A stretch of DNA of 64,000 nt from Thermoanaerobacter sp. (GCA_014896455.1 JADBKJ010000020.1:248001-312000), one strand, 5' to 3'; numbered from the stretch's first letter, positions 1-9,286 are shown. The notes: generated from the letters alone by a model not told the origin. Numbers and translations: made by a program.

Positions 1-435
1 TGGGAAAGAATTAAAAATCCGCGAGAAGTAATGGAAATTGGAGATAAAGTCTCGGTTTATATATTAAATGTGGATGAAAAAAAAGAAAAAATTACTTTGA
101 GCCTGAGAAAAGTATTGCCAGATCCGTGGGAGAATGCAGAAACAAAATATCACGAAGGAGACGTGCTAAATGGAACTGTTACTAATATTACGCCTTTTGG
201 AGTATTTGTACAGCTAGAAGCAGGGATAGAAGGATTGATTCATAAAAATAATTTAGAAAATAGTATCAAAACATACAAAATAAATGATACTATAAAAGTA
301 GAAATATTGAATATAATCCAACAAGATAAAAAAATAAATCTTAAAGAAGTGCCTCTTGAAGAAGAAGATATTCCAGAATTAGAACCTCAAGAACTTAGAA
401 TCACCTTAGGAGAAATATTTAATAAAATTTTATAA
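1..435 (+). CDS. S1 RNA-binding domain protein, C-terminal part (cut by window edge)
   Basis: The reading frame is open from the first base and ends at TAA 433-435, so only the C-terminal 144 residues are present. The first stretch (to about residue 45) is the end of one S1 domain, finishing with the typical KITLSLR strand. A complete second S1 domain follows, with GTVTNITPFGVFVQL and GIEGLIHKNNL, and then an acidic tail. This is the architecture of ribosomal protein S1 and its relatives, which bind single-stranded RNA on the ribosome. In several clostridia this domain array is fused to IspH, the last enzyme of the MEP isoprenoid pathway. Whether that holds here cannot be seen, because the N-terminus is outside the window. 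The internal ATG at 31 is not a real start: conserved S1 sequence continues upstream of it. Confidence 0.8.
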   Translation, partial: WERIKNPREVMEIGDKVSVYILNVDEKKEKITLSLRKVLPDPWENAETKYHEGDVLNGTVTNITPFGVFVQLEAGIEGLIHKNNLENSIKTYKINDTIKVEILNIIQQDKKINLKEVPLEEEDIPELEPQELRITLGEIFNKIL

Positions 436-453
436 ACTGTCATGTAAAAAACC

Positions 454-481
454 TTGACAAAAGAAAAAAATCTGCTAAAAT
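454..481 (+). promoter_or_regulatory. Sigma-A-type promoter for speD
   Basis: TTGACA (454-459) and TAAAAT (476-481) are separated by 16 bases. Transcription would start near 488, about 45 bases before the speD start. The perfect -35 box and nothing but AT-rich DNA between it and the preceding gene's stop make this a good candidate. Confidence 0.6.
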
Positions 482-492
482 TAAAATCATTG

Positions 493-504
493 AATGTATA
501 CATT
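493..504. promoter_or_regulatory. 12-bp perfect palindrome in the speD leader
   Basis: AATGTATACATT is self-complementary and lies just after the expected transcription start of speD and before its ribosome binding site. A repressor site here would block early elongation or initiation. The binding protein is unknown, and chance occurrence in AT-rich DNA is possible. Confidence 0.3.
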
Positions 505-531
505 ATTTTAGTAAAGGAGGCACGATACAAA

Positions 532-906
532 ATGAATGCTTTGGGTCGCCACATTTTGGCAGAAATTTATGGGTGCGATAGCAATATTTTAGACAACTTG
601 GAATTAATCGAAGACATAATGGTTCAGTCTGCAATAGTGACAGGCGCAGAGATACGGGAAGTTGCTTTCCATAAATTTAATCCCCAGGGCGTAAGCGGAG
701 TAGTGGTCATATCAGAATCTCATATAACTATCCATACTTGGCCAGAACTGGGTTATGCCGCGGTTGATGTATTTACTTGTGGTGATGATGTCAATCCGTG
801 GGATGCCTGTAACTATATAGCGAAAATGTTAAGAGCACAAAACATGACTGCAACAGAGGTCAAACGTGGAGTCTTTGAAAAACCAGTGAAGGTGGTTAAT
901 TACTGA
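532..906 (+). CDS. speD: S-adenosylmethionine decarboxylase proenzyme (SpeD)
   Basis: This enzyme decarboxylates S-adenosylmethionine to give the aminopropyl donor for spermidine synthesis. The ATG at 532 is preceded by AAAGGAGG (513-520) and gives the usual 124-residue small bacterial proenzyme. An upstream in-frame TTG at 454 is part of the promoter and was rejected. The self-cleavage site is visible as Glu62-Ser63 in SESHITIHTWPE: Ser63 becomes the pyruvoyl cofactor of the alpha chain. His68 and Cys83 (VFTCGDD), the residues that assist processing and catalysis in the Thermotoga-type enzyme, are at their expected positions. The gene appears to be a single transcription unit, with its own promoter and a terminator at 941-963. 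No spermidine synthase gene is adjacent. Confidence 0.97.
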   Translation: MNALGRHILAEIYGCDSNILDNLELIEDIMVQSAIVTGAEIREVAFHKFNPQGVSGVVVISESHITIHTWPELGYAAVDVFTCGDDVNPWDACNYIAKMLRAQNMTATEVKRGVFEKPVKVVNY

Positions 907-940
907 TCAAACTTCAAAATATGATGGATCTGGCTTGTTT

Positions 941-963
941 GTGGCTTTTAAAGCCACTTTTTC
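941..963 (+). terminator. Rho-independent terminator of speD
   Basis: The arms GTGGCT and AGCCAC close a short loop (the stem can extend to 8 bp with a tight loop) and run directly into TTTTTCT. It lies 35 bases after the speD stop and before the cheR ribosome binding site. Confidence 0.85.
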
Positions 964-987
964 TATAATTAGGGGTGAACATAATTT

Positions 988-1767
988 ATGGTAGGTTATG
1001 AGGACTTTGTTAAAAAAATACATAAATTGACTGGAATAGATTTATCTTTATACAAAGAAAAACAGATGAAAAGAAGATTAGAATCTTTAATTACTAGTCA
1101 CAAATTTAGCTCTTATGAGGAATATTTTAATGAACTCTCTGTTAATAAGACATTATATGAAGAGTTTCTAAATTATATTACTATTAACGTGACAGAATTT
1201 TTTAGGAACCCTTCACAGTGGGAAATCTTAGAGAAAGACCTTTTGCCTTACATCATAAAAAAAAGTTTTAGAGTCTGGAGTGCAGCTTGTTCTACTGGAG
1301 AAGAACCTTATTCTGTAGCCATGCTTTTAACAAAGTTTATAGATTTAAAAGATGTGACAATTATTGCTACAGACATAGATGAAAGAGTATTGGAAAAAGC
1401 TAAAAAAGGTATATATTCGGCTGAGAGTGTAAAAAAAGTACCTCAAGAATATAAAAAAAAATTTTTTAGAAAAATTGATGACAAAAGTTATCAGATAAGT
1501 GAAGATATTAGAAAAAGCGTACAATTTGAAAAGCATGACTTGTTAAATGATGAATATCCTAAAAATATAGATTTATTAATTTGTAGAAATGTGTTAATAT
1601 ATTTTAATGACAGAGCTAAAGATAAAATATATAAAAAAATTTTTGAGTCTTTAAATGATAATGGTATATTTTTTGTGGGTAGTACAGAGCAGATAATATT
1701 GCCATATAGATACAATTTTGAACCAATTAAAACTTTTTTCTACAAAAAAATTATTCCACAGGGATAA
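988..1767 (+). CDS. cheR: Chemotaxis protein methyltransferase CheR
   Basis: CheR transfers methyl groups from S-adenosylmethionine to glutamates of chemoreceptors; CheB and CheD at the other end of the window act on the same sites. The protein has 259 residues. An N-terminal helical CheR domain (about 1-70) ends with NVTEFFR. The methyltransferase domain follows, with the SAM-binding [11 protein letters not shown] (97-107), the acidic ATDIDE (127-132) and the family motif CRNVLIYF (199-206). AGGGGTG at 971-977 supports the ATG at 988. The gene stands 5 bases before the miaB ribosome binding site region and may be co-transcribed with miaB. It is separated from the main che cluster, which is also common in other Firmicutes. 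Confidence 0.96.
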   Translation: MVGYEDFVKKIHKLTGIDLSLYKEKQMKRRLESLITSHKFSSYEEYFNELSVNKTLYEEFLNYITINVTEFFRNPSQWEILEKDLLPYIIKKSFRVWSAACSTGEEPYSVAMLLTKFIDLKDVTIIATDIDERVLEKAKKGIYSAESVKKVPQEYKKKFFRKIDDKSYQISEDIRKSVQFEKHDLLNDEYPKNIDLLICRNVLIYFNDRAKDKIYKKIFESLNDNGIFFVGSTEQIILPYRYNFEPIKTFFYKKIIPQG

Positions 1768-1784
1768 AAGAGGTGTTAATAGTA

Positions 1785-3200
1785 ATGCCTACCAATATTT
1801 ATGTAACCGAAGAAGAATTAAAAAAACAAGAAAAAATAATGAAAGAAATTGCAGAAGAAAATAAGGGTAAAAACCTTTATTATCACATTGAAACTTACGG
1901 CTGCCAAATGAATGTCCATGATTCGGAGAAATTGGCAGGTATGCTAGAAGAGATGGGATATAAACATACTGAAAATCTGGAACAAGCTGATGTTTTACTT
2001 TTTAACACTTGTGCTGTAAGAGAACATGCTGAAATAAGAGTATTGGGAAGAGTATCACAAATGAAAGAATTGAAGGCTAGAAATCCTAATTTAATTATTG
2101 GTGTATCTGGCTGTATGATGCAAGAAAAAAATGTAGTAGAAGCTATTAAAGAAAAATATTCCTATATAGATATTGTTTTTGGCACTCATAATATATATAA
2201 ATTTCCACAGCTTTTATGGGAGGCTTTGAACTCTCAAGATATAGTTATAGATATTATAGAAGATACAAAAAATGTCGTTGAAGAGTTACCTGTCAAAAGG
2301 GACAGCAATTTAAAGGCATGGGTTAATATTATTTATGGTTGCAATAATTTTTGCACCTATTGCATAGTACCCTATACAAGAGGCAGAGAAAAGAGCAGAA
2401 AGCCAGAAGATATAATAACAGAAGTAAAAGAATTAGCCCAAAAAGGGTATAAGGAAATCACTTTATTAGGGCAAAATGTAAATTCTTACGGAAAAGACCT
2501 TGATGAAGATATAACTTTTGCAAAACTACTTTACAAGCTAAATGATATTGAGGGAATTGAGAGAATAAGGTTTATGACCTCTCACCCTAAAGATATTTCC
2601 GATGAATTAATATATGCCATTAGGAATTTAGATAAAGTTTGTGAGCATTTGCATTTACCTGTACAAGCTGGTAGCAACAAGATTTTAAAAAAGATGAATA
2701 GAAAATACACTAAAGAACACTATTTAGAAATTATTGACAAAGTAAGAAGTAACATTCCAGATATTGCAATAACAACAGATATAATCGTAGGTTTTCCAGG
2801 TGAAACAGAAGAAGATTTTTTGGAGACATTGGATTTAGTAGAAAGAGTGCGATTTGATGCCGCTTATACTTTTATTTACTCTAAAAGAGCAGGGACTGTT
2901 GCGGCGAATATGCCAGACCAATTAGATGATGCTGTAAAACATGAGCGTTTAGAAAGACTAATAGAGTTGCAAAACAAAATCAGCTTAGAAAAAAGTGCAG
3001 AATTGAAAGGGAAAATTGTGGAAGTATTGATAGAAGGAATTAGTAAAAGAGACAGTAATAAATTAACCTCTCGAACTCGGACTAATAAAGTAGTCCACTT
3101 TGTGGGAGATGAAAGCCTTATCGGCAAACTTGCTAATGTTAAAATAACTGAAACAAAGGCTTGGACAATGCAGGGAGAATTAGTAGAAGTTATAAGATAA
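1785..3200 (+). CDS. miaB: tRNA-2-methylthio-N6-dimethylallyladenosine synthase MiaB
   Basis: This radical-SAM enzyme adds the methylthio group to i6A37 in tRNAs reading UNN codons; MiaA, which makes i6A, is encoded at 7706-8653. The protein has 471 residues. The N-terminal MTTase domain carries Cys40, Cys76 and Cys110 for the auxiliary iron-sulfur cluster. The radical-SAM motif is Cys186-x3-Cys190-x2-Cys193, and a C-terminal TRAM domain ends the protein. The ATG at 1785 is chosen over the in-frame GTG at 1773 because AGAGGTG (1769-1775), the ribosome binding site, overlaps that GTG. The order miaB-mutS-mutL matches other Firmicutes. The protein is distinguished from the paralog RimO at 24494 by its longer N-terminus and position. 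Confidence 0.96.
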   Translation: MPTNIYVTEEELKKQEKIMKEIAEENKGKNLYYHIETYGCQMNVHDSEKLAGMLEEMGYKHTENLEQADVLLFNTCAVREHAEIRVLGRVSQMKELKARNPNLIIGVSGCMMQEKNVVEAIKEKYSYIDIVFGTHNIYKFPQLLWEALNSQDIVIDIIEDTKNVVEELPVKRDSNLKAWVNIIYGCNNFCTYCIVPYTRGREKSRKPEDIITEVKELAQKGYKEITLLGQNVNSYGKDLDEDITFAKLLYKLNDIEGIERIRFMTSHPKDISDELIYAIRNLDKVCEHLHLPVQAGSNKILKKMNRKYTKEHYLEIIDKVRSNIPDIAITTDIIVGFPGETEEDFLETLDLVERVRFDAAYTFIYSKRAGTVAANMPDQLDDAVKHERLERLIELQNKISLEKSAELKGKIVEVLIEGISKRDSNKLTSRTRTNKVVHFVGDESLIGKLANVKITETKAWTMQGELVEVIR

Positions 3201-3204
3201 AACT

Positions 3205-3229
3205 GCGCCTATATGGGCGCTAATTTTTA
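3205..3229 (+). terminator. Weak terminator or attenuator between miaB and mutS
   Basis: GCGCC and GGCGC form a 5-bp GC-only stem around a 6-base loop, followed by TAATTTTTAT. A TATAAT box at 3233-3238 follows closely and could be the -10 of a mutS promoter, but no convincing -35 box was found. Confidence 0.4.
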
Positions 3230-3263
3230 TGATATAATAAAGAGGAGCCGGAGGTGCAAAAAA

Positions 3264-5867
3264 ATGGCTGTCACTCCAATGATGGAACAATACCTTAAAA
3301 TAAAAGAAAAATATAAAGATGCAATACTCTTTTTCCGCCTAGGAGATTTTTATGAGATGTTTTACGAAGATGCGGAAATTGCTGCTAAAGAGCTTGAAAT
3401 AGCTTTGACAGGGAGAGACGCAGGAACGGAAGAAAAAGCCCCAATGGCTGGTGTTCCTTACCATGCAGCAGACTTTTATATAGACAAGTTGATAAAGAAA
3501 GGATATAAAGTTGCTATTTGTGAACAATTAGAAGACCCTGCAAAAGCAAAAGGATTGGTAAAAAGAGATGTAGTAAGAATATATACTCCGGGGACAATAA
3601 TAAATCCTGAATCAATGGATGAAAAAACAAATAACTACCTTGTGTCTGTTTTTAAAGGAAGGGACAATTATGGACTTTGTGCTGTTGATGTAACAACGGG
3701 AGATTTATACGCTACAGAACTTAAAAATTGTAAAGACATTAAAAGAGTTTATGATGAAATAACAAAGTATACTCCTTCGGAAATAATCGCTAATGAAGAT
3801 TTTTTAAAAAATAATAAATACGTAAAAATTTTCAAGAATAATAACTGTGCTGTAAATATCTATGAAAAGCAGCTTGACTTTGAAGAAAAAATTAAATTAA
3901 TAGAAACTCAATTTAATAAAGAATCCGAAGAATTAGGTATAAAAGATAAGCCTTATATGGCTAATTCGTTAGCAGCTCTTTTTAGCTATTTACAAGAATT
4001 ACAAAAAACTGCTTTAAAGCATATAAACAAATTGCTTATATATGAAGATAACTCCTATATGGGATTAGACAGCAATGCAATAAAAAATTTAGAAATATTA
4101 GAGTCTAATAGAAACAAGTCTAAAAAAGGCTCTTTATTAGGAGTTTTAGATAAAACTGTAACTCCTATGGGAGGAAGGCTTTTGAAAAAATGGCTGGAAG
4201 AACCTTTGCTTAACAAAAAGCACATTGATGCTCGACTGGAGGCAGTTGAAGAACTTTTTAATGATTATAAAAATCGCCAAGATTTAAAACAATTTTTAAA
4301 CAAAATATACGATTTGGAAAGATTGGCTAGCAAAATTGTCTACCAGAGTATTAATCCAAAAGATTTCATTTCTATAAAGCTATCTCTGCAAAATTTACCT
4401 TACATCAAAGAAATATTAGAAAAGTTCAATTCAAGGCTTTTAAAAGAGATATGTGAGAAATTTGATACTTTACATGATATATACGAATTAATAGATAAGT
4501 CGATAAAAGATGACCCTTCTACTCAATTAAAAGAAGGAAATATCATAAAAGACGGGTACAATGAAACAGTAGATAAGCTAAGAAAGGCTTCAATAGAAGG
4601 TAAAAATTGGATTCTAAATCTTGAGGCTGAAGAAAGAGAAAAAACAGGCATTAAGAACTTGAGAATAGGTTACAACAAAGTTTTTGGCTATTATATTGAA
4701 GTTACAAAATCTAATATACCACAGGTTCCTGAAAGATACATACGAAAACAAACTTTGGCAAATGCAGAAAGGTATGTGACACCTGAGCTTAAAGAAATAG
4801 AAGAGACTATATTAGGAGCAGAAGAAAAATTAATTGAGCTTGAATATCAGCTTTTTAACGAAATAAGAGAAAAAGTAGAACTACAAATTGTAAGAATACA
4901 AAACACAGCAAAATATATAGCCACAATAGATGTACTCATTTCCTTTGCAGAAGTTGCGGAAACAAATAGATATATAAAACCGATAGTAGATTATAGTGAC
5001 AGAATAGTCATCAAGGAAGGAAGACATCCAGTAATAGAGACTATTTCTGATGAATCTTATGTAGCAAATGATATAGATATTGGTCCTGAAAATCCTATCA
5101 TGATAATAACGGGACCTAATATGGCTGGTAAATCTACTTACATGAGACAGGTTGCTTTAATTGTACTGATGGCGCAGATAGGCTCTTTTGTCCCTGCTTC
5201 TTACGCTAAAATTGGAATTGTAGATAAGATCTTTACAAGAGTAGGAGCATCTGACGACATCTTTGCAGGACAGAGTACCTTTATGGTGGAAATGTCTGAA
5301 GTGGCAAATATATTAAAATCTGCCACTAGTAAAAGTTTGATAATACTAGATGAGGTAGGGAGAGGTACAAGCACTTATGATGGTATGAGTATAGCTCATG
5401 CAGTTATTGAATATATTCATGAAAAGATAAAGGCTAAAACTTTGTTCGCTACTCACTATCATGAATTGACAAAACTTGAAGGCAAGATGAAGGGAGTCAG
5501 GAATTATAATGTTTCAGTAGAAGAAAGAGAAGATGACATAATATTTTTACGGAAAATAGTACCTGGTGGCGCTGATAAAAGCTATGGAATACAAGTTTCA
5601 AAACTAGCAGGACTACCTTATAGCATTGTTGAAAGAGCAAAAGAGATATTAAACAGTTTGGAAAGTGATAAGGTCATAAAGTCCGAATTAGAAAATGCAT
5701 CACAGCAACTTGCCTTTACTCAAATAGATATTTTTTCTACGGCAAAGGATTCGCTAATTGATGATATAGCCAATTGCGATGTGGACAACATGACTCCTAT
5801 TCAAGCTCTAAATTATTTATATGAATTAAAGGAGAAGGCAATCTCCTTGAGGAGCGGAGTATTATGA
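3264..5867 (+). CDS. mutS: DNA mismatch repair protein MutS
   Basis: MutS recognises mispaired bases and small loops and recruits MutL. The protein has 867 residues, normal for bacterial MutS. The mismatch-recognition domain starts with the family's aromatic-x-Glu wedge in FFRLGDFYEMFYED (about residues 24-37). Connector, lever and clamp domains follow, then the ABC ATPase with Walker A GPNMAGKST (near residue 616), DEVGRGTST and FATHYHEL. The C-terminal helix region is present. The ATG at 3264 has GGAGGTG eight bases upstream; a longer frame from 3213 lacks a ribosome binding site and conserved sequence. The stop overlaps the mutL start by four bases (ATGA), so the two are translationally coupled. 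Confidence 0.98.
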   Translation: MAVTPMMEQYLKIKEKYKDAILFFRLGDFYEMFYEDAEIAAKELEIALTGRDAGTEEKAPMAGVPYHAADFYIDKLIKKGYKVAICEQLEDPAKAKGLVKRDVVRIYTPGTIINPESMDEKTNNYLVSVFKGRDNYGLCAVDVTTGDLYATELKNCKDIKRVYDEITKYTPSEIIANEDFLKNNKYVKIFKNNNCAVNIYEKQLDFEEKIKLIETQFNKESEELGIKDKPYMANSLAALFSYLQELQKTALKHINKLLIYEDNSYMGLDSNAIKNLEILESNRNKSKKGSLLGVLDKTVTPMGGRLLKKWLEEPLLNKKHIDARLEAVEELFNDYKNRQDLKQFLNKIYDLERLASKIVYQSINPKDFISIKLSLQNLPYIKEILEKFNSRLLKEICEKFDTLHDIYELIDKSIKDDPSTQLKEGNIIKDGYNETVDKLRKASIEGKNWILNLEAEEREKTGIKNLRIGYNKVFGYYIEVTKSNIPQVPERYIRKQTLANAERYVTPELKEIEETILGAEEKLIELEYQLFNEIREKVELQIVRIQNTAKYIATIDVLISFAEVAETNRYIKPIVDYSDRIVIKEGRHPVIETISDESYVANDIDIGPENPIMIITGPNMAGKSTYMRQVALIVLMAQIGSFVPASYAKIGIVDKIFTRVGASDDIFAGQSTFMVEMSEVANILKSATSKSLIILDEVGRGTSTYDGMSIAHAVIEYIHEKIKAKTLFATHYHELTKLEGKMKGVRNYNVSVEEREDDIIFLRKIVPGGADKSYGIQVSKLAGLPYSIVERAKEILNSLESDKVIKSELENASQQLAFTQIDIFSTAKDSLIDDIANCDVDNMTPIQALNYLYELKEKAISLRSGVL

Positions 5868-7690
5868 ATAAAATTCATCTTTTAGATGAAAAGACAATAA
5901 ATAAAATTTCTGCAGGAGAAGTTGTTGAAAGACCTGCCTCTATAGTGAAAGAATTAATTGAAAATTCTCTTGATGCTGGAAGCAAAAATATTACAGTTGA
6001 AATTTTAGAAGGTGGCATTCCTTATATAAAGGTATCTGACGACGGTTGTGGGATGAATGAAATAGACGCTATTTTAGCTTTTGAAAGGCACGCCACCAGC
6101 AAGATAAAATCTGACAATGACCTTTATAATATAGGGACATTAGGCTTTAGAGGAGAGGCTTTAGCTAGTATTGCGGCAGTTTCCCACGTAACTTTACAGA
6201 CTAAAGAAGAAGCAGCCTTATTTGGTACTAAAGTTGTTGTGGAGGGTGGAAAGATAGTAGAAAAAACCAATTGCGGTTGTGCAAAAGGATGTAGTATTGA
6301 AGTAAGAGATGTGTTTTTTAATACGCCGGCACGAAGGAAGTTTTTGAAACGTCCTTCAACAGAGACTATGTATATAACTGATGTTGTAATTAAATTGTGC
6401 CTTTCCCATCCTGAAGTTTCTTTTAAATATGTAAAAGACAAGAAATTGCAATTTATAACATCTGGCAATGGAAATATAGAAGATGTAATATTGAGGCTTT
6501 TTGGAAATGAAGTCTACTCTTCTCTTATGTCAGCTTCTTTTGAAAGTGAAGATTTGAAATTAAAGATTTTAGCAGGTAAAAATTCTTTAAATTATTCAAA
6601 TAGGAATATGCAATTTTTCTATGTAAATGGAAGATACGTAAAAAATAAAACCCTTTCAGCCGCTATCGATGAAGCTTTTAAAACTTATATACCTGTAAGT
6701 CGATATCCTGCCGTTTTTTTGTACATGGAAATAGACCCAAGGCAAATTGATGTGAATATACATCCTTCAAAATTAGAGATAAAATTTTCAGATGAAAGAA
6801 GAATTTTTGAAGCTGTTTATAAAACTATAAAGAATAGCCTTCATAAATACAACTTAATACCAGAAGTAAAAATTGACGAAAAAAAGAATATCTTTAAAAT
6901 TGAAACTCCAACCATTCCAGCTGAGCAGACGAAATTATACTTTACTTTTTCTGATAAAGAAGTAGAAAAGGGAATAAAGAAATTTGACAATGAATTTAAA
7001 GGTCAAAATGTATTTTTAAAAGATAATGTATTAAAAGAAAATAGTTTAGATAATCATTTGGCTGTTTATGAGGGGCATGAAAAAGAAGAAGTAAATAAAA
7101 ATGACCTTGCTAAAAAAATAAGTGACATAAAAATAGTGGGCACATTGTTTTCTACTTATATAATCGTAGAAAGGGAAGATGTATTCTATATAATTGACCA
7201 ACATGCTGCCCACGAAAGGATTTTATATGAAAAATTTACTTCCCAATATGAAAAAATTCAAACAAGGCAGGTAACATTTCCTATTGTAGTAGAATTACAA
7301 CCAGGAGATTTAGAACTTGTTCATCAAGAAAAAGAGCTTTTAAATAAATTAGGTTATGTATTTGAGGAATTTGGGAACAATTCTATAATATTAAGAGAGG
7401 TGCCTGTAATTTTAGGGCAGCCAGAAGCAAGGCAGTTATTTATAGATATAGTGGAAAAACTTAAAGATAAGGAACTTATCAATAAAATATCCTTAAAAGA
7501 AGAAAATATTATAATGATGGCTTGTAAAGCTGCAGTAAAAGCTATGGATAATTTATCTGAAAGAGAGATTTATAAACTCTTTGAAGATTTGAAGATTACA
7601 GAAAATCCTTACACCTGTCCTCACGGAAGACCTGTTATAATCGCTATAACAAAAACTCAGTTAGAAAAGATGTTTAAAAGAATTATGTAA
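5864..7690 (+). CDS. mutL: DNA mismatch repair protein MutL
   Basis: MutL couples MutS mismatch recognition to strand incision. The protein has 608 residues. The N-terminal GHKL ATPase contains ENSLDAGS, DDGCGM and GFRGEALASI. The linker (about 345-420) is poorly conserved, and the C-terminal domain carries the endonuclease motif DQHAAHERILYE plus the zinc-site motif CPHGRP near the end. This marks it as the nicking type of MutL found in bacteria without MutH. It starts inside the mutS stop (ATGA overlap) and is followed 15 bases later by miaA, forming a mutS-mutL-miaA-hfq unit. Confidence 0.98.
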   Translation: MNKIHLLDEKTINKISAGEVVERPASIVKELIENSLDAGSKNITVEILEGGIPYIKVSDDGCGMNEIDAILAFERHATSKIKSDNDLYNIGTLGFRGEALASIAAVSHVTLQTKEEAALFGTKVVVEGGKIVEKTNCGCAKGCSIEVRDVFFNTPARRKFLKRPSTETMYITDVVIKLCLSHPEVSFKYVKDKKLQFITSGNGNIEDVILRLFGNEVYSSLMSASFESEDLKLKILAGKNSLNYSNRNMQFFYVNGRYVKNKTLSAAIDEAFKTYIPVSRYPAVFLYMEIDPRQIDVNIHPSKLEIKFSDERRIFEAVYKTIKNSLHKYNLIPEVKIDEKKNIFKIETPTIPAEQTKLYFTFSDKEVEKGIKKFDNEFKGQNVFLKDNVLKENSLDNHLAVYEGHEKEEVNKNDLAKKISDIKIVGTLFSTYIIVEREDVFYIIDQHAAHERILYEKFTSQYEKIQTRQVTFPIVVELQPGDLELVHQEKELLNKLGYVFEEFGNNSIILREVPVILGQPEARQLFIDIVEKLKDKELINKISLKEENIIMMACKAAVKAMDNLSEREIYKLFEDLKITENPYTCPHGRPVIIAITKTQLEKMFKRIM

Positions 7691-7705
7691 TATAAGGGTG
7701 ATGGA

Positions 7706-8653
7706 ATGGCTATACAAATTGTGCTTATTGTTGGGCCCACAGCCTCTGGCAAGTCTAAATTAGCAGTAGACGTGGCAAAAGAATTTAATGGAGAAATCAT
7801 TTCTGCTGATTCTATGCAAGTTTATAAGTACATGGATGTTGGTACAGCAAAAATTACAAAGGAAGAAATGCAAGGCATCCCTCATTATTTGATAGATATT
7901 GTAGAGCCAAATCAAGAGTTTAGTGTAGCAGAATATGAAAAAAGAGCGAAAGAGATTATAAAGGATATTTACAAAAGAGGGAAACTTCCTATAATTGTAG
8001 GGGGAACTGGTTTATATATCAATTCAATAATTTACATCATGCACTTTTCTGATTTTGAAGGAAGCAAAGAATTTAGAGAGAAAATGAAAGAATTAGCAAA
8101 TACTTATGGCAGTCAATATCTTTATGAGAAGTTAAAAAGTGTGGACCCAGAGGCAGCAAAAAAAATACATTCAAATGATATTAGAAGAATCATAAGAGCT
8201 TTAGAAGTTTATGAATTTACAGGCAAACCTATTTCTTACTATCAAAAAATGAGTGGTATGCGTTTAAATCCAGAGTATCAGCCTATAATGATAGGGCTTA
8301 ATTTCAAAGACAGACAAATTTTATACGATAGAATTGATCAAAGAGTAGATGAAATGATAAAAAATAATTTGGTTGAAGAAGTGGTAAACTTACTAAAAAT
8401 CGGGTATAATAAAGACAGTACTGCTATGCAGGCTTTAGGATATAAAGAAATTGTAGAATATTTAAAAGGAGAGATTTCTTTAGAAAAAGCTGTTGAAAAG
8501 ATTAAGAAAGGGACAAGGAGGTATGCAAAAAGACAGATCACCTGGTTTAAGGGTTATAACTTTATCAAATGGTTTTTTGTAGATGACTATAAAAACTATG
8601 AAGAACTCAAAAAAAATATTATTAAATATTTAGCAGGAAAATTAAATTTTTGA
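7706..8653 (+). CDS. miaA: tRNA dimethylallyltransferase MiaA
   Basis: MiaA prenylates N6 of A37 in tRNAs for UNN codons, using dimethylallyl diphosphate; MiaB then methylthiolates it. The protein has 315 residues. The P-loop GPTASGKS (about 9-16), the DSMQVY motif, GGTGLYINS and the C-terminal YAKRQITWF are all characteristic. AAGGGTGATGG precedes the ATG at 7706. Substrate supply links it to the MEP pathway genes dxr and ispG in this window. Adjacent hfq 42 bases downstream matches the conserved miaA-hfq pair. Confidence 0.97.
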   Translation: MAIQIVLIVGPTASGKSKLAVDVAKEFNGEIISADSMQVYKYMDVGTAKITKEEMQGIPHYLIDIVEPNQEFSVAEYEKRAKEIIKDIYKRGKLPIIVGGTGLYINSIIYIMHFSDFEGSKEFREKMKELANTYGSQYLYEKLKSVDPEAAKKIHSNDIRRIIRALEVYEFTGKPISYYQKMSGMRLNPEYQPIMIGLNFKDRQILYDRIDQRVDEMIKNNLVEEVVNLLKIGYNKDSTAMQALGYKEIVEYLKGEISLEKAVEKIKKGTRRYAKRQITWFKGYNFIKWFFVDDYKNYEELKKNIIKYLAGKLNF

Positions 8654-8695
8654 TAGAATATAACTAATGATACATATTAAAGAAGGGGGATAAAG

Positions 8696-8956
8696 ATGGC
8701 AAGTTCAAAAGCAGCTATTAATTTACAGGATATCTTTTTAAATCAAGTGAGAAAAGAACATGTACCAGTAACTGTCTACTTAATCAATGGATTCCAATTA
8801 AAGGGTTTAGTGAAAGGATTTGACAATTTTACGGTGGTGTTGGAGTCAGAGAACAAACAGCAACTTCTTATTTACAAGCATGCTATTTCGACAATTACAC
8901 CCCAAAAGCCTGTAATCTTCTCTGCTTCTGATAAGGATGAGAAGAAAGAAGAGTAA
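8696..8956 (+). CDS. hfq: RNA chaperone Hfq
   Basis: Hfq is a hexameric Sm-like protein that binds A-rich and U-rich RNA. The 86-residue protein has the Sm1 segment ([20 protein letters not shown], residues about 7-26) and the Sm2 motif with the diagnostic YKHAIST (about 62-68). A short charged tail (SDKDEKKEE) ends the protein, as in Gram-positive Hfq. AGAAGGGGG precedes the ATG. The transcript originally ended at a hairpin now split by an inserted repeat element (8967-9286). Confidence 0.97.
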   Translation: MASSKAAINLQDIFLNQVRKEHVPVTVYLINGFQLKGLVKGFDNFTVVLESENKQQLLIYKHAISTITPQKPVIFSASDKDEKKEE

Positions 8957-8966
8957 AAACAAAAAA

Positions 8967-8991
8967 ACAGTATTAGTTACCCTAATACTGT
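8967..8991 (+). repeat. Left copy of the duplicated hfq terminator hairpin
   Basis: Arms ACAGTATTAG and CTAATACTGT enclose the loop TTACC. An A-run precedes it, but no T-run follows; instead the repeat element starts with CAGTTTG. The same 25 bases recur at 9255-9279 in direct orientation, including the asymmetric loop. This shows a true target duplication, not just an inverted end. Confidence 0.85.
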
Positions 8992-9254
8992 CAGTTTGTT
9001 GACAAAGTTAAAAAATATTCAAAGGAGATATTTTGCATCGTCGCTCCGATGTTCCAAAGCGACAAAACTAAACTCGACTTTTCGGGTTCCGGCAGGGTAC
9101 CGGGCACAATCGACGTCCTGTCTCAGGTGCCCGCCTCCGCCCTCCTTGGCTTCGGCCCTGCCTCCACCCTCAGTCTCGCTAAGTTTTGTTGCCGCTTTGT
9201 CACAGTCGCTCCGATTGCAAAATATCTCCTTTACGAAAGTTTGTCTACAGTCTG
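8992..9254. mobile_element. 263-bp fold-back repeat element, copy 1, in the hfq terminator
   Basis: The element runs from CAGTTTGTTGACAAAG to AAGTTTGTCTACAGTCTG. A near-identical copy lies at 17838-18097 in the same orientation. The ends are imperfect inverted repeats extending about 75 bases inwards, including a perfect 17-bp pair at 9021-9037 and 9216-9232. The centre (about 9075-9180) is GC- and C-rich, unlike the surrounding AT-rich genome. Its first part (9087-9130) is the most divergent region between the two copies. Short open frames cross it, but the copies differ by indels and share no credible protein. This is a non-autonomous (MITE-like) element or a structured RNA; the mobilising enzyme is not in the window. 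It fills the 358-base gap between hfq and proC. Confidence 0.8.
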
Positions 9255-9286
9255 ACAGTATTAGTTACCCTAATACTGTTTTTTTG
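9255..9286 (+). terminator. Right copy of hfq terminator hairpin with T-run
   Basis: This has the same 10-bp stem and TTACC loop as at 8967-8991, followed directly by TTTTTTTG. It is the working half of the terminator: transcription from hfq must cross the whole repeat element before reaching it. Confidence 0.85.
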
